Of a DNA stretch of 64,000 bases, positions 43,851 through 54,117 are shown piece after piece. The notes beneath the pieces were generated by a model. It worked only from the letters and a program-made list of their open reading frames with translations. It was not told where the DNA came from and made no database searches. Numbering within the stretch: the stretch's first letter is position 1; the number at the start of each line of letters is the position of its first letter. Source of the stretch: Streptomonospora litoralis (lineage in GTDB: Bacteria > Actinomycetota > Actinomycetes > Streptosporangiales > Streptosporangiaceae). A program made the position numbers and the translations under genes. The stretch is from positions 5,451,101 through 5,515,100 of the forward strand of contig NZ_CP036455.1 in the NCBI RefSeq assembly GCF_004323735.1, in the 5' to 3' direction.

Positions 43851-44267
43851 ATGGATCCGCATCAGAACCTGCTCGGCGAACCGCCCGCCACCCACCTGCC
43901 CGAGGCCCCCCAGGCCGACGGGGCGCTGGCCGAGGCCGGCGACCCGGCCGAGGCCGCCGCCCGCTTCCCCGCCCATTCGGCGGCGTGGGCCGCGCTGGCC
44001 GAGCGCGCCTTCGCATCCGGCGACGCCGTCGCCGCCTACGCCTACGCGCGCACCGGCTACCACCGCGGCCTGGACCAGCTGCGCCGCTCCGGCTGGAAGG
44101 GACACGGGCCCGTCCCCTGGGAGCACGCGCCCAACCGCGGCTTCCTGCGCTGCCTGCACATGCTCGCCACCGCGGCCGCCGCCATCGGCGAGACCGACGA
44201 GGCGGAGCGCTGCTCGACGTTCCTGCGCGACAGCAGCCCGACGGCGGCCGAGGAGCTGAACGCCTGA
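43851..44267 (+). CDS. DUF3151 family protein
   Basis: The 138-residue protein matches DUF3151: MDPHQNLLGEPPATHLPE, AARFPAHSAAWAALAERAF, AYAYARTGYHRGLDQLRRSGWKGHGPVPWEHAPNRGFLR, and the end STFLRDSSPTAAEEL. The family is confined mostly to actinobacteria, lies next to class II aldolase genes as here, and has no known function. The helical content resembles TPR. ATG 43851 matches the family start. Confidence 0.9.
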   Translation: MDPHQNLLGEPPATHLPEAPQADGALAEAGDPAEAAARFPAHSAAWAALAERAFASGDAVAAYAYARTGYHRGLDQLRRSGWKGHGPVPWEHAPNRGFLRCLHMLATAAAAIGETDEAERCSTFLRDSSPTAAEELNA

Positions 44268-44390
44268 GGCTTCACGCGGGGCCGGTACCCCGCCGGACCA
44301 GCCGCGCTGCAACACCGCAGCTCAGCGGCACCGGCGGGGAATCGTCCGCTTAACGCCCGCAACCGCGTCGTGTACGCTCAATGCGCAAGG

Positions 44391-44418
44391 GCCCCTGTCG
44401 CTTGCTTGCGCCAGGGGC
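44391..44418. other. Hairpin in the purA leader
   Basis: GCCCCTG (44391-44397) pairs with CAGGGGC (44412-44418), extended by CGC/GCG inside with one mismatch. It lies 66 bp before purA and 124 bp after the DUF3151 stop. It could end the upstream transcript or act in the purA leader; no known purine riboswitch pattern is recognised. Confidence 0.5.
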
Positions 44419-44483
44419 TTGCTCATGTGCGGCGCACCGCGACCATCCACGGTCGGATCGAACGAATGAAGAGGTAGACCCGG

Positions 44484-45767
44484 ATGCCGGCGATCACGCT
44501 CGTTGGAGCCCAGTGGGGAGACGAGGGCAAGGGGAAGGCCACCGACCTGGTCGGCAACCGCGTCGACTACGTGGTGCGCTACCAGGGCGGCAACAACGCC
44601 GGGCACACCGTGGTGATCGGCGACCAGAAGTACGCGCTGCACCTGCTGCCCTCCGGCATCCTCTCCCCCGACGTGGTGCCGGTTATCGCCAACGGGGTGG
44701 TGATCGACCCGGCGGTGCTGTTCGAGGAGCTGCGCGGCCTGCGCGAGCGAGGTGTGAGCACCGAGCGGCTGCTCGTCTCGGCCAACGCCCACATGATCAT
44801 GCCCTATCACCGGGCGTTGGACAAGGTGACCGAGCGCTTCCTGGGCAAGGGCCGCATCGGCACCACCGGACGCGGCATCGGCCCCACCTACGCCGACAAG
44901 ATCTCCCGCACCGGCATCCGCGTGCAGGACATGTTCGACGCCAAGATCCTGCGGCAGAAGCTCGAACTCGCGCTGCACGACAAGAACCAGGTGCTGACCA
45001 AGGTCTTCAACCGGCGCGGGTTGGACGTCGAGCAGGTCTTCGACGAGTACACGGGCTACGCCGAGGAGTTGCGCCCCTTCGTCGCCGACACCTCGTTGGA
45101 GCTGAACCGCGCGCTGGACGCCGGCAAGACCGTCTACCTGGAGGGCTCACAGGGCACCCTGCTGGACATCGACCACGGCACCTACCCGTTCGTGACCTCC
45201 TCCTCGCCCACCGCGGGCGGCGCCTGCGCGGGCGCGGGGCTCGGCCCGACACGCATCACCAAGGTCGTGGGCATCGTGAAGGCCTACACCACCCGCGTGG
45301 GTTCGGGCCCCTTCCCCACCGAGCTGCACGACGAGTGGGGGGACTGGCTGCGCCAGAAGGGCGGCGAGTACGGCGTCACCACGGGCCGCAACCGGCGCTG
45401 CGGTTGGTTCGACGCGCCCATCGCCCGCTACTCCACCCGCGTCAACGGCATCACCGACTTCTTCCTGACCAAGCTCGACGTGCTCTCGGGACTGGAGCGC
45501 ATCCCGGTGTGCGTCGGCTACCAGGCCAACGGCACCCGCTACGACGAGATCCCGATGACGCAGACGGAGTTCCACCACGCCGTGCCCGTCTACGAGTACC
45601 TTGACGGCTGGAACGAGGACATCTCCCACGCCCGCAGCTTCGAGGAGCTTCCCAAGACCGCCCAGGCCTACGTGCGTACCCTTGAGGAGATGGCCGGAGC
45701 CCCGATCTCGGCGATCGGGGTCGGACCCGGGCGCGACCAGACCCTCGAACTGCGCTCCCTGGTCTGA
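44484..45767 (+). CDS. purA: Adenylosuccinate synthetase
   Basis: The 427-residue enzyme joins IMP and aspartate using GTP, the first step from IMP to AMP. The GTP loop [11 protein letters not shown] (8-18) and [27 protein letters not shown] and VGSGPFPTE motifs are intact. GAGG precedes the ATG. purD follows 51 bp later and purB after that, so these three probably form a purine unit. Confidence 0.97.
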   Translation: MPAITLVGAQWGDEGKGKATDLVGNRVDYVVRYQGGNNAGHTVVIGDQKYALHLLPSGILSPDVVPVIANGVVIDPAVLFEELRGLRERGVSTERLLVSANAHMIMPYHRALDKVTERFLGKGRIGTTGRGIGPTYADKISRTGIRVQDMFDAKILRQKLELALHDKNQVLTKVFNRRGLDVEQVFDEYTGYAEELRPFVADTSLELNRALDAGKTVYLEGSQGTLLDIDHGTYPFVTSSSPTAGGACAGAGLGPTRITKVVGIVKAYTTRVGSGPFPTELHDEWGDWLRQKGGEYGVTTGRNRRCGWFDAPIARYSTRVNGITDFFLTKLDVLSGLERIPVCVGYQANGTRYDEIPMTQTEFHHAVPVYEYLDGWNEDISHARSFEELPKTAQAYVRTLEEMAGAPISAIGVGPGRDQTLELRSLV

Positions 45768-45818
45768 CCACCGCGAAAGTCCCCTGTCCTCCCCACGACA
45801 AACAAAGGGTCGCCTGAA

Positions 45819-47072
45819 GTGAAAGCCCTGGTCCTCGGCGGCGGTGGCCGCGAGCATGCCCTGGTCCGCGCGCTGTCCCTCGACCCCGGGGTGACCGACC
45901 TGCACTGCGCGCCGGGCAACCCCGGCACCTCCGAGCACGCCGACAACCACGTGATCAACCCCGTCGACGGCCTCGCGGTGACCGAGCTCGCCTCGCGCAT
46001 CGGCGCCGAGCTCGTGGTGATCGGCCCCGAGGCGCCGCTGGTGGCCGGCGTCGCCGACGCTCTGCGCGACCGCGGTATCCCCGTCTTCGGCCCCGACCAG
46101 CAGGCCGCCCGCCTGGAGGGCTCGAAGGGCTTCGCCAAGGAGGTCATGGAGGCGGCCGGCGTACCCACCGCCCGCTCCCGGCTGTGCCGCTCACCCGGGC
46201 AGGCCGCCGAGGCTCTCGACGCGCTGGGACCGCCGTACGTGGTCAAGGACGACGGGCTGGCGGCCGGCAAGGGGGTCGTGGTCACCGAGGACCGCGGCGA
46301 GGCCGAGCGCCACGCGCGCGAATGCGGCCGGGTCGTCGTCGAGGAGTACCTGGACGGCCCCGAGGTGTCGCTGTTCGTGATGAGCGACGGCATCCATGCG
46401 CTGCCGATGCTGCCGGCCCAGGACTTCAAGCGCGCCTACGACGGCGACCGCGGGCCCAACACCGGCGGCATGGGCGCCTACACCCCGCTCGCGTGGGCCC
46501 CGGCCGGGATGGTCGACGAGGTCATGGAGTCGGTGGTGCGCCCCACCCTCACCGAGATGGCCCGGCGCGGAATCCGCTACCAGGGGCTGCTGTACGTGGG
46601 TCTGGCGCTGACCTCGCAGGGCCCGCGCGTGGTCGAGTTCAACGCGCGCTTCGGCGACCCGGAATGCCAGGTGCTGCTGGACCGGCTGGCCACACCCATC
46701 GGCGGTCTGCTGCAAGCGGCCGACACCGGCGGCATGGGCGCCAACGCCAAGCTGGAGTGGCGCGGCGGGGCGGCGGTGACGGTCGTGGTCGCCGCCGAGA
46801 ACTACCCGGGCGAACCTGCCAAGGGCGACGTCGTCGGCGGCATCGGCGCCGCCTCCGCGCTGGACGGCGCCTACGTGCTGCACGCCGGCACCGCCTGGAG
46901 CGGAGCGCGCGACCTCGTCTCCGCGGGCGGCCGGGTGCTCGACGTCGTGGGTACCGGCGACACGCTCGCGCGCGCCCGCGAGCGCGCCTACCAGGCCGTG
47001 GGACGCATCGAACTGCGCGGCTCCTTCCACCGCACCGACATCGCCGAGCGGGCGGCGGCCGAGGCCGACTGA
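45819..47072 (+). CDS. purD: Phosphoribosylamine-glycine ligase (GAR synthetase)
   Basis: The 417-residue ATP-grasp enzyme makes glycinamide ribonucleotide from phosphoribosylamine, glycine and ATP, step two of purine synthesis. The start KALVLGGGGREHALV, the ATP-grasp stretch PPYVVKDDGLAAGKGVVV, PNTGGMGAYTP and VVEFNARFGDPECQ are present. GTG start with AAAGGG upstream. It lies between purA and purB in one direction. Confidence 0.97.
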   Translation: MKALVLGGGGREHALVRALSLDPGVTDLHCAPGNPGTSEHADNHVINPVDGLAVTELASRIGAELVVIGPEAPLVAGVADALRDRGIPVFGPDQQAARLEGSKGFAKEVMEAAGVPTARSRLCRSPGQAAEALDALGPPYVVKDDGLAAGKGVVVTEDRGEAERHARECGRVVVEEYLDGPEVSLFVMSDGIHALPMLPAQDFKRAYDGDRGPNTGGMGAYTPLAWAPAGMVDEVMESVVRPTLTEMARRGIRYQGLLYVGLALTSQGPRVVEFNARFGDPECQVLLDRLATPIGGLLQAADTGGMGANAKLEWRGGAAVTVVVAAENYPGEPAKGDVVGGIGAASALDGAYVLHAGTAWSGARDLVSAGGRVLDVVGTGDTLARARERAYQAVGRIELRGSFHRTDIAERAAAEAD

Positions 47073-47149
47073 CCGACCCCCGCGCTCCGGAGGCGGGCGC
47101 CTGTGGACCGCGGAGGCGCCCGTTCCCCGACACCTGCGAAGATGGGCGG

Positions 47150-48457
47150 GTGATCGAGCGCTATACCCTTCCGGAGATGGGCCGGGTCTTCTCCGACGCC
47201 CACAAGTACGAACTCTGGTGCCGGGTCGAGACCCTGGTGCTACAGGCCCACGCCGCCGACGGCACGGTGCCCGCCGACGCGGTCGATCCGGTACGCGCCG
47301 CGCCGCCGCCCACCGCGGAGCGGGTCGCCGAGATCGAGGCCGTCACCCAGCACGACGTCATCGCGTTCTTGACCGCGTGGGCCGACAACACCGAGCCGCG
47401 CGAGGCGGCGGCCTGGGTGCACTTCGGGATGACCTCCTCGGATCTGCTGGACACCGCTCTGGCCGCGCAGCTGGTCGAGGCCACCGACATCCTGCTGGCC
47501 AAGGCCGACACCCTGGTGGCCGCGCTGCGCGACCACGCCCTGGAGCACCGGGGCACGCTGCGCGTCGGCCGCACGCACGGCATCCACGGCGAGCCCGACG
47601 TGTGGGGCCACCGCGTCGCCGACTTCGCGTTCGGGCTGGCCCGCTCGCGCGACCGGCTGCGCCGCGCCCGCGAGGCCGTGGGGGTGATGGCGATCTCCGG
47701 GCCGGTGGGCACCTACTCCAACATCGACCCGCGCGTGGAGTCCTACGTCGCCGAGCACATGGGGCTGCGCCCGGCTGAGGTATCGACGCAGGTGGTGCTG
47801 CGCGACGGCATATCCGAGTGGGTCTCGTGCCTGGCGATCACGGCCACCGTGTGCGAGGCGATCGCCCTGGAGGTGCGCCACGGCCAGCGCACGGAGGTGC
47901 GCGAGCTGTGGGAGCCCTTCGGCAAGGGGCAGAAGGGCTCCAGCGCGATGCCGCACAAGAAGAACCCCATCCTCTCGGAGCGCATCTGCGGCATGGCGCG
48001 CAACGTGCGGGCCCAGATCGTGCCGGTGATGGAGGGCATCCCGCTGTGGCACGAGCGCGACATCTCCCACTCGTCCACCGAGCGGATCTCGCTGCCCGAC
48101 GCCGCCGTCGGCACGGATTACCTGCTGCATCTGACCACGCGGCTGGTGACCGGCCTGGTGGTGGATACGGACCGGATGCGCGCCAACCTCGACTCCACCC
48201 ACGGCCTGATCTACTCCTCCACCGTTGTCTCGGAGCTGATCGAGACCGGGGCCTCGCGCGAGGACGTGTACGCGCTCGTACAGGCCGCCGCGATGCGCAC
48301 CTGGGACTCGGGCACGCCGTTCCGCGAGACGCTGCGTGAGGAGGCCGCGCAGCGCGGCGTCGCGCTCGACGAGGGACGCCTGGACGAAGTGTGCCGTCCC
48401 GAGCGGTTCGTGCGGCGGCTCGATCCCGTCTTCGACCGCCTGGCGAAGCTGAGCTGA
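47150..48457 (+). CDS. purB: Adenylosuccinate lyase
   Basis: The 435-residue enzyme of the fumarase/aspartase superfamily removes fumarate from SAICAR and from adenylosuccinate. Visible are MTSSDLLDTALA, the catalytic-histidine stretch RTHGIHGEP and the superfamily signature GSSAMPHKKNPI. The GTG at 47150 starts VIERYTLPEMG, the usual N terminus. It is the third gene of the purA-purD-purB run and is followed by a hairpin terminator. Confidence 0.97.
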   Translation: MIERYTLPEMGRVFSDAHKYELWCRVETLVLQAHAADGTVPADAVDPVRAAPPPTAERVAEIEAVTQHDVIAFLTAWADNTEPREAAAWVHFGMTSSDLLDTALAAQLVEATDILLAKADTLVAALRDHALEHRGTLRVGRTHGIHGEPDVWGHRVADFAFGLARSRDRLRRAREAVGVMAISGPVGTYSNIDPRVESYVAEHMGLRPAEVSTQVVLRDGISEWVSCLAITATVCEAIALEVRHGQRTEVRELWEPFGKGQKGSSAMPHKKNPILSERICGMARNVRAQIVPVMEGIPLWHERDISHSSTERISLPDAAVGTDYLLHLTTRLVTGLVVDTDRMRANLDSTHGLIYSSTVVSELIETGASREDVYALVQAAAMRTWDSGTPFRETLREEAAQRGVALDEGRLDEVCRPERFVRRLDPVFDRLAKLS

Positions 48458-48498
48458 GACCGGGCGGGCCGGGCTCGGCGGCTCCTGCCCGCCCGGTC
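48458..48498 (+). terminator. Terminator after purB
   Basis: GACCGGGCGGGC and its exact complement form a 12-bp stem with a 17-base loop, starting at the base after the purB stop codon. There is no strong T tract. Confidence 0.65.
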
Positions 48499-49084
48499 CG
48501 CCCGTCCCCGCTCAGCGGCGCAACTTTTTGTTCGCGCCGCCTTGACCCGCCGTGGCCGCCCGGTCGGCGTGACACGCCCGGGGTGCGCGGATGCGGCACG
48601 TCGCACACTCCCCGGCGGACGGCGCGAAGCGACCGCCGCCGGGCCCGCGTCGGCGCCGGTCACAGCCGCGGCGCGGGCGCGGCCCGCCGCGATCCGCAGC
48701 GGATCGGCAGGTGATCCCGCCCACCTTGTCGGCGAACGCCACGCGCAGGACATACAGTGGTACCCGTCCTTTGCCCGGCCCCCTGGAAGCCCAGCACCCC
48801 GCAAAGGGCGCCTCAACAATCCGCCATCTCCGAAACCGGCACGGCGACCTGGCGAAACGCCCGCATCGCCGCGATCGGCATGATGGTGGCCTCAGCGGGC
48901 ACACGACCCGTAGTGCCACTTGCGCGCCATGAACCCGATTTCGGACACCCTGCGATGGCTACCAGGTTGAGCCCGCCTCGTCGGAACACTCCGCCTGCTA
49001 TCCGCGTCTGAGAACGCACAGAACGTCCGACGAGAACCAAGCCCGACACCTACACCTAAACTGCCTCACGAAGGAGCACAGAGC
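48499..49084. other. Intergenic region, no convincing gene
   Basis: About 585 bp between the purB terminator and the MurA-type gene. Several overlapping open frames exist, but none has both a ribosome-binding site and protein-like composition. The last 20 bases hold AAGGAG for the next gene. Confidence 0.45.
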
Positions 49085-50377
49085 ATGGGCCAGGAGGTTC
49101 GTTACCGCGTCCGTGGCGGCCGCCCCCTCAACGGGACGGCGTTCATCCAGGGCGCGAAGAACGCCGTGCTGCCGATGATCGGCGCCGCCCTGCTCGCGGC
49201 CAAGGGACGCACGGTGCTGCGCAACGTCCCGATAATCGAGGACGTGAAGCGCGCCCTGGAACTCGCCGAGCACATCGGGGCCAAAGTGGAGTTCCACGAG
49301 GCCGAGCGCACGGTGGTGATCGACGCCTCCCGGCTCAACGATCCCGAGCGCGCCGTCCTGCCGGCCGACATCGCCTCGCGCTTCCGCGGCTCGGTGCTGT
49401 TCGTCCCCGCGCTCATGCACCGCATGAGGCAGGCTCGGATCGAGGGCGTCGGCGGCTGCAATCTCGGCAGCCGGAAACTCGACTTCCACTACCGCGGCTT
49501 CGCCCGCCTCGGCGCCGAGGTCACCGAGGACGACGCCCGCAACCACATCAACATCAAGGCGGACAACCTCCGCGGCGGCCACCTCTACCTGGACACCCCC
49601 TCGCACACCGGCACCGAGAACCTCATCATGGCCGCGGTCCTGGCTCCGGGCACCACGGTCATCGAGCACGCGGCGCTGGAGCCCGAGGTGCTCGACGTCA
49701 TCGAGTTCCTGACCCGCATGGGCGCGAAGATCCGCGGCGGCGGCACCGGCTTCATCACCGTCGAGGGCGTCGATGAGCTCACGGCGGTCGAGCACACCAT
49801 CATGTCCGACCGCATCGACTCCGGCGTGTTCGCGATGATGGCGGCGGCCACCGGCGGCGAGGTCAGCCTCGTCGGGGCGCACCTGGAGCACCTGGGCGTC
49901 GCCCGGTGGAAGCTGGAGCAGATGGGCGTGGAGTTCGCCCAGCAGGGCGCCGTGCTGCACGTGCGGCGCGACGCCGGGTCCCCGCTGCGCCCGATCAACG
50001 CCGTGACCTCGCCCTACCCGGGTTTCGCCACCGACCTGCAGTCGCCGCTGATGGCGCTGGCAACCATGGCCGAGGGCGAGAGCTACCTGCACGAGGCCAT
50101 CTACGACGGCCGCTTCGCGCTGGCCGACGAGCTGATCAAGATGGGCGCGAAGATCGAGGTCGACGGCACCCGGGCCATCGTCCACGGCCACACCGCCCTG
50201 CGCGGCACCCCGGTCGTCGCCCACGACCTGCGCACCGGAGCCGCGCTGGTGCTCGCCGCACTCGTCGCCGAAGGCGAGACCGAGGTGGCACCTGGCTACC
50301 TGGTCGACCGCGGGCACGCGCAGTTCGAGAAGCGCCTGCTCGCGCTGGGCGCGGACGTCGTGCGCGAAAACGCCTGA
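49085..50377 (+). CDS. murA: UDP-N-acetylglucosamine 1-carboxyvinyltransferase (MurA-type)
   Basis: The 430-residue enolpyruvyl transferase is expected to add enolpyruvate from PEP to UDP-GlcNAc at the start of peptidoglycan synthesis. The substrate motif GAKNAVLP (K25, N26) and active-site C125 in VGGCNLGSR are present, though this loop usually reads GGCAIGARPVD. The substituted residues after the cysteine suggest a divergent paralogue. AAGGAG precedes the ATG. A regulator with a cyclase-like domain follows in the same direction after a terminator. Whether it is the essential copy cannot be told from this window. Confidence 0.88.
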   Translation: MGQEVRYRVRGGRPLNGTAFIQGAKNAVLPMIGAALLAAKGRTVLRNVPIIEDVKRALELAEHIGAKVEFHEAERTVVIDASRLNDPERAVLPADIASRFRGSVLFVPALMHRMRQARIEGVGGCNLGSRKLDFHYRGFARLGAEVTEDDARNHINIKADNLRGGHLYLDTPSHTGTENLIMAAVLAPGTTVIEHAALEPEVLDVIEFLTRMGAKIRGGGTGFITVEGVDELTAVEHTIMSDRIDSGVFAMMAAATGGEVSLVGAHLEHLGVARWKLEQMGVEFAQQGAVLHVRRDAGSPLRPINAVTSPYPGFATDLQSPLMALATMAEGESYLHEAIYDGRFALADELIKMGAKIEVDGTRAIVHGHTALRGTPVVAHDLRTGAALVLAALVAEGETEVAPGYLVDRGHAQFEKRLLALGADVVRENA

Positions 50378-50401
50378 TTACAGACTGAATTCCCAGTTCG
50401 A

Positions 50402-50433
50402 GCCGGGGTGGGAGCACCGCCTCCCACCCCGGC
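50402..50433 (+). terminator. Terminator after the MurA-type gene
   Basis: GCCGGGGTGGGAG and its exact complement form a 13-bp stem with a 6-base loop, followed by CTTTC. It lies 25 bp after the stop. Confidence 0.8.
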
Positions 50434-50580
50434 CTTTCAGCGTTCTGTGTGAAACGATCTTCATTGGCCCCGCACAATGGGTACGATCTCGGCAACCATG
50501 CCGTGACAGGGAACAGGTTCGGGAAAACCAGTGGGCGCACATAGTGAAGAGCGTGGAATGGTAGCGGGGAGCAGCCCGAG

Positions 50581-51900
50581 GTGAGTGCGCAGCGTACTGG
50601 CGATCTGACGATTGGCGTCATCGGGCCCCATGAGGTGGTGGAGCGCGTCATGCTCATGGGACCGGGGTCCACGGGACCACTCAACGCCAGACTGATCGCC
50701 GCCGCGTATCGAGACGAGCAAGAGGCGACCGACAAGGTGCTGCGCCTGGGGTCGGCGATCGACGCGTATCTGTTCGCCAGCCCCGTCCCTTATGAGTTCG
50801 CACGGAAAGCGGGCGTGCTGACCATGCCTGCCACTTACGTGCCTCTCGGCGGCGCCAGCCTGCACGAGGCCCTGCTGCGGGCCACGCTGGACGAGCGGCT
50901 CGACCCCACCCGCGCGAGCCTCGACGTCCTCAGCCGCACCGATGTCGTCGAGGCGTACTCCGAGGTGGACCTGCCCGTCGACGGCATCCACGTCCACGAG
51001 GAACTCACCAGCACGGCCCAGCTCACTTCCTTCCACGAAGGACTCTGGCGGCGCAAGTCCACACGCATGGCCATCACCTGCGTGCGCGGGGTCGCCGAGC
51101 GGCTGGAGGCCATGGGCGTGCCGGTGACCCGGCTGCGGCCCACCAACGCGGGTGTGCGCAGCGCGCTGCAGACCGCCGGGCTGCTGGGTGCCCACCACAG
51201 GCTGGAGGAGGCGCAGCTGGGTGTGGTCATCGTCGACGTGCCCACCCTCCGCGACTCCACGCGGCGCTCGACGCCCCGCTACTGGCGCGACGAGCTGCGC
51301 CTGTCGCTGCAGCGGCTGCTGCTGCAGGAGGCGCACCGCATCAACGCCACAGCGCACCCGGTCGACGACCACACGTTCATGGTCACCGCTACCCGCGGGT
51401 CGCTGGTGAGCGCGACCGAGGGGTTCCGCCAGCCGCCGTTCGTGGAGCGGATCAAGGCCGAGCTGGGCATCGCGATCGAGGTGGGGATCGGCATGGGCCG
51501 CACCACTCAGGACGCCGAGACCCACGCGCGCGCCGCGCTGAGCCGCGCTCAGGCCACGCGGCAGAGCTTCGCGGTCGACCGCGAGGGCCGATCGCTGGTT
51601 CCCGCGCAGCGGGCGCCTCAGCGCCAGTCGCCGGAGCCGCTGCGCACGAAGGGCCGCGAGACCCTGCTGCGGCTCTCGGAGAAGATCGCCGAGGAGGACG
51701 GCCCGCTCGTGGTCGACGCGGAGAACGCCGGGCGGATGCTCGGTGTCACGCCGCGCACGGCGCGCAGGCTGCTGCGCACGCTGGTCGAGGAGGGGCTGGC
51801 GTGGCCCCTGCCGCCCAACCGCACGCTGCAGCCGGGGCGCCCGCGCCAGCTCTACCGGCTCATCCTGGAGAAGCTGGACAAGGACAAGGCCGGCAAGTAG
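50581..51900 (+). CDS. Transcriptional regulator with cyclase-fold sensory domain
   Basis: The 439-residue protein begins TGDLTIGVIGPHEVVERVMLMG, a Rossmann-like opening with a regulatory domain to about 200. A domain follows that ends in AELGIAIEVGIGMGRTTQDAETHARAALSRA, the pattern of GTP cyclohydrolase III / GGDEF-like cyclase folds. The C-terminal ~70 residues form a winged helix (AENAGRMLGVTPRTARRLLRTLVEEGLAWPL). It probably reads a nucleotide and controls transcription. Similar proteins occur in firmicutes and actinobacteria without a settled name. Its ligand and targets are unknown. Confidence 0.72.
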   Translation: MSAQRTGDLTIGVIGPHEVVERVMLMGPGSTGPLNARLIAAAYRDEQEATDKVLRLGSAIDAYLFASPVPYEFARKAGVLTMPATYVPLGGASLHEALLRATLDERLDPTRASLDVLSRTDVVEAYSEVDLPVDGIHVHEELTSTAQLTSFHEGLWRRKSTRMAITCVRGVAERLEAMGVPVTRLRPTNAGVRSALQTAGLLGAHHRLEEAQLGVVIVDVPTLRDSTRRSTPRYWRDELRLSLQRLLLQEAHRINATAHPVDDHTFMVTATRGSLVSATEGFRQPPFVERIKAELGIAIEVGIGMGRTTQDAETHARAALSRAQATRQSFAVDREGRSLVPAQRAPQRQSPEPLRTKGRETLLRLSEKIAEEDGPLVVDAENAGRMLGVTPRTARRLLRTLVEEGLAWPLPPNRTLQPGRPRQLYRLILEKLDKDKAGK

Positions 51901-51995
51901 CGGGGGACCGGCCGGCGGCCGGTCCCCCGTCGTCGATCTCGTACCCGTTGCCAGGTCGGAGGCCGGCGAGCACGGGTACGAGACCGACGCGCCGC

Positions 51996-53087
51996 TCAGT
52001 CGCGGTTGCGGCGCGGGAACTCGCGGGCGACGTCGAGGAAGGCGTCGTTCTCGTCGGGCGCGCCGACGCTGATCCGCAGGCCCTCCCCCGGGAACGCGCG
52101 CACGGCCACCCCGGCGTCCTCGGCCGCCGCGGCGAAGGCGGCGGTGTCCTCGCCCATCCGCAGCCACACGAAGTTGGCCTCGGTCGGCGGCACTTCCCAG
52201 CCGTCGGCGAGCAGCGCGTCGCGCACCCGCTCGCGCTCCTTGGCGGTCGTGGCCACGCGCTCCAGCAGCTCGTCCTCGGCGGCCAGCGAGGCCACGGCCG
52301 CGGCCTGGGCGACGTGGTTGACCGCGAAGGGGACCATGGTCTTGCGCACCGCGGCGGCGATGTGCGGCCGGGCGACGAGGAAGCCCACGCGCAGCGCGGC
52401 CAGACCGTAGGCCTTGGAGAACGTGCGCAGCACCGCGACGTTGGGCCGGTCGCCGAAGCGGGTGATGCCGTCGGGCACCTGCGGGTCGCGGACGTATTCG
52501 CGGTAGGCCTCGTCGAGCACCACCAGCACGTGCTCGGGCACCCGGTCCAGGAACGCGGCCAGCTCGGACTCGCGCACGGCGGTGCCGGTGGGGTTGTTCG
52601 GGTTGCACACGAATACGGCCCGGGTCCGGTCGGTGACGGCCTCGGCCAGGGCGTCGAGGTCGTGGGTCTCGCCGCGCAGCGGGACGGTCACCGCGGTCGC
52701 GCCGGACAGCTCCACCAGGAGGGGGTACGCCTCGAAGGACCGCCACGCGTAGACGACCTCGGTACCGGGTTCGGCGACGGCCTCCAGCACCTGCTGCAGC
52801 AGGCCGACCGAGCCGGCGCCCAGGGCGATGCGGTCCTCGTCCACGCCGAACCGACCGGCCAGCGCCGAGGTGAGCTCGGCCGCCGCCGCGTCGGGGTAGC
52901 GGTTCAGATCGGCCGCCGCGGCCGCCACCGCCTCCAGCACGGACGGCAGAGGGCCGTAGGGGCTTTCGTTCGACGAAAGCTTGACCGACCTGCCGCTCGG
53001 CGCGACGACCTTGCGCCCCGGCTTGTAGGCGGGGATCGTGCCGAGCACGTCCCGCAGATATGGCGAATTCGGCTCGGACACCAACAC
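51996..53087 (-). CDS. hisC: Histidinol-phosphate / aromatic aminotransferase
   Basis: The 363-residue class I/II PLP aminotransferase has [17 protein letters not shown], the NPNNPTGT stretch, DEAYREYV, and [16 protein letters not shown] with the PLP lysine near 223. It fits HisC or the closely related phenylalanine/aromatic aminotransferase (Pat); these cannot be separated here since no other his gene is nearby. GTG 53087 follows AGGAAGG. Confidence 0.88.
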   Translation of the reverse strand: MLVSEPNSPYLRDVLGTIPAYKPGRKVVAPSGRSVKLSSNESPYGPLPSVLEAVAAAAADLNRYPDAAAAELTSALAGRFGVDEDRIALGAGSVGLLQQVLEAVAEPGTEVVYAWRSFEAYPLLVELSGATAVTVPLRGETHDLDALAEAVTDRTRAVFVCNPNNPTGTAVRESELAAFLDRVPEHVLVVLDEAYREYVRDPQVPDGITRFGDRPNVAVLRTFSKAYGLAALRVGFLVARPHIAAAVRKTMVPFAVNHVAQAAAVASLAAEDELLERVATTAKERERVRDALLADGWEVPPTEANFVWLRMGEDTAAFAAAAEDAGVAVRAFPGEGLRISVGAPDENDAFLDVAREFPRRNRD

Positions 53088-53201
53088 CGCCGTCCTTCCT
53101 CGATACTCTGTGCAAGATCCAGGCTACTTTCGGCGACAAACGCCCGGGAGGAGCGCCTGCGGACCTCAGCGGCAATATCGCACAGAAGAGGAAACGGCAC
53201 C

Positions 53202-53918
53202 ATGGAGTACCCCCTGACCGCACGAAGGGTGGCGCTTTCGGCACTGGCCGTATGCGCCGTCGCCGCGGCGACCGCCTGCGGCGGCGCCCAAGGCGACGAG
53301 GCCGCACAGCAGGACCCCAACGCCGAGGAGGCCCAGCGGCTGCACAGCGCCCAACTGGCGCAGTTCGGCGACGCCAAGGTGGCCCCCGACCGCAGCGAGA
53401 CGGGCACCTACTCCCAGCTGAGCACCACCCGCCAGACCGACAAGCTGCGCAAGACCGCGGAGCTCGACAAGCCCCGGTGCATGGAGGCGGCCAACCAGTG
53501 GGCGGAGCTGCCCGAGGTGCGCAAGGCGCCGACCTCGCTGGCCACCTACGCGCGCGGCGACGACACCATCACCCACACCCTGATCAAGGTGTCCGAGGAG
53601 ACGGCTGCAGAGGTCGTCGGCGCCGCGCCCCCTGAGGGGTGCGACGAATACTCGGCAACCATGGAGGACGGGTCGACGACCTCGTACTCGCTGCAGGAGG
53701 TCGAACTGGAGCAGGAGGTCGCCGACGGCTCGCGCGCGTTCGCCGTCGAGACCGCGCTCGGCGGCGAGACCGTATGGCTCTACAGCCTGGTCTACCGCAA
53801 CGGCGGCCTGCTGGGCACCACGTCGATGCTGGGGCCCAACGCCGAGGACGACTACCGCGAGACCATCACCGCCTTCACGGAGAAGGCCGTGGAACGCGAG
53901 GAAGAGGTGCTGGCGTAG
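53202..53918 (+). CDS. Putative lipoprotein
   Basis: The 238-residue protein has a short signal sequence ending ALAVCAVAAATAC26, a lipobox with the lipid-modified cysteine, then a hydrophilic mixed alpha/beta domain of about 200 residues (KPRCMEAANQWAELPEVRKAP, GGETVWLYSLVYRNGGLLGTTSM). It is likely anchored to the outer face of the membrane. The domain resembles sensor-type lipoproteins of actinobacteria, of unknown function. It is divergent from the aminotransferase. Confidence 0.75.
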   Translation: MEYPLTARRVALSALAVCAVAAATACGGAQGDEAAQQDPNAEEAQRLHSAQLAQFGDAKVAPDRSETGTYSQLSTTRQTDKLRKTAELDKPRCMEAANQWAELPEVRKAPTSLATYARGDDTITHTLIKVSEETAAEVVGAAPPEGCDEYSATMEDGSTTSYSLQEVELEQEVADGSRAFAVETALGGETVWLYSLVYRNGGLLGTTSMLGPNAEDDYRETITAFTEKAVEREEEVLA

Positions 53919-54070
53919 TCGCGGCGCGGCGGTGCGGGGGCGAGACCGGCACGTCGGGCACAGGGACACGAGGGGCGAAAGCGAACGCTTGCGGCCCCGG
54001 CCCCGGAGCGCGCGGGGCGGTTGTACACAACCCGCCGTGAGACGGGTGGCGCACGCGTCCACCCATCCAC

Positions 54071-54109
54071 TAGAGTACCGGTTGATCGAACACAAGTTCG
54101 AGAAAGGAG
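54071..54109 (+). promoter_or_regulatory. Promoter, LexA (SOS) box and ribosome-binding site of the AAA ATPase gene
   Basis: TAGAGT (54071-54076) fits an actinobacterial -10. TCGAACACAAGTTCGA (54086-54101) is a perfect TCGAAC-N4-GTTCGA palindrome, the LexA operator of actinobacteria. AAGGAG (54104-54109) lies 8 bases before the ATG at 54118. LexA bound here would block early transcription, so the gene should be induced by DNA damage. Confidence 0.8.
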
Positions 54110-54117
54110 TGGGGGGC

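Noticed and set aside
44391-44418. Purine riboswitch before purA
   Set aside because: Only a simple hairpin is visible; the conserved loop sequences of the purine riboswitch are absent.
48512-48919. A small minus-strand gene ending GGANKKLRR
   Set aside because: The end looks protein-like, but the rest is Arg/Cys-rich random frame with no supported start.
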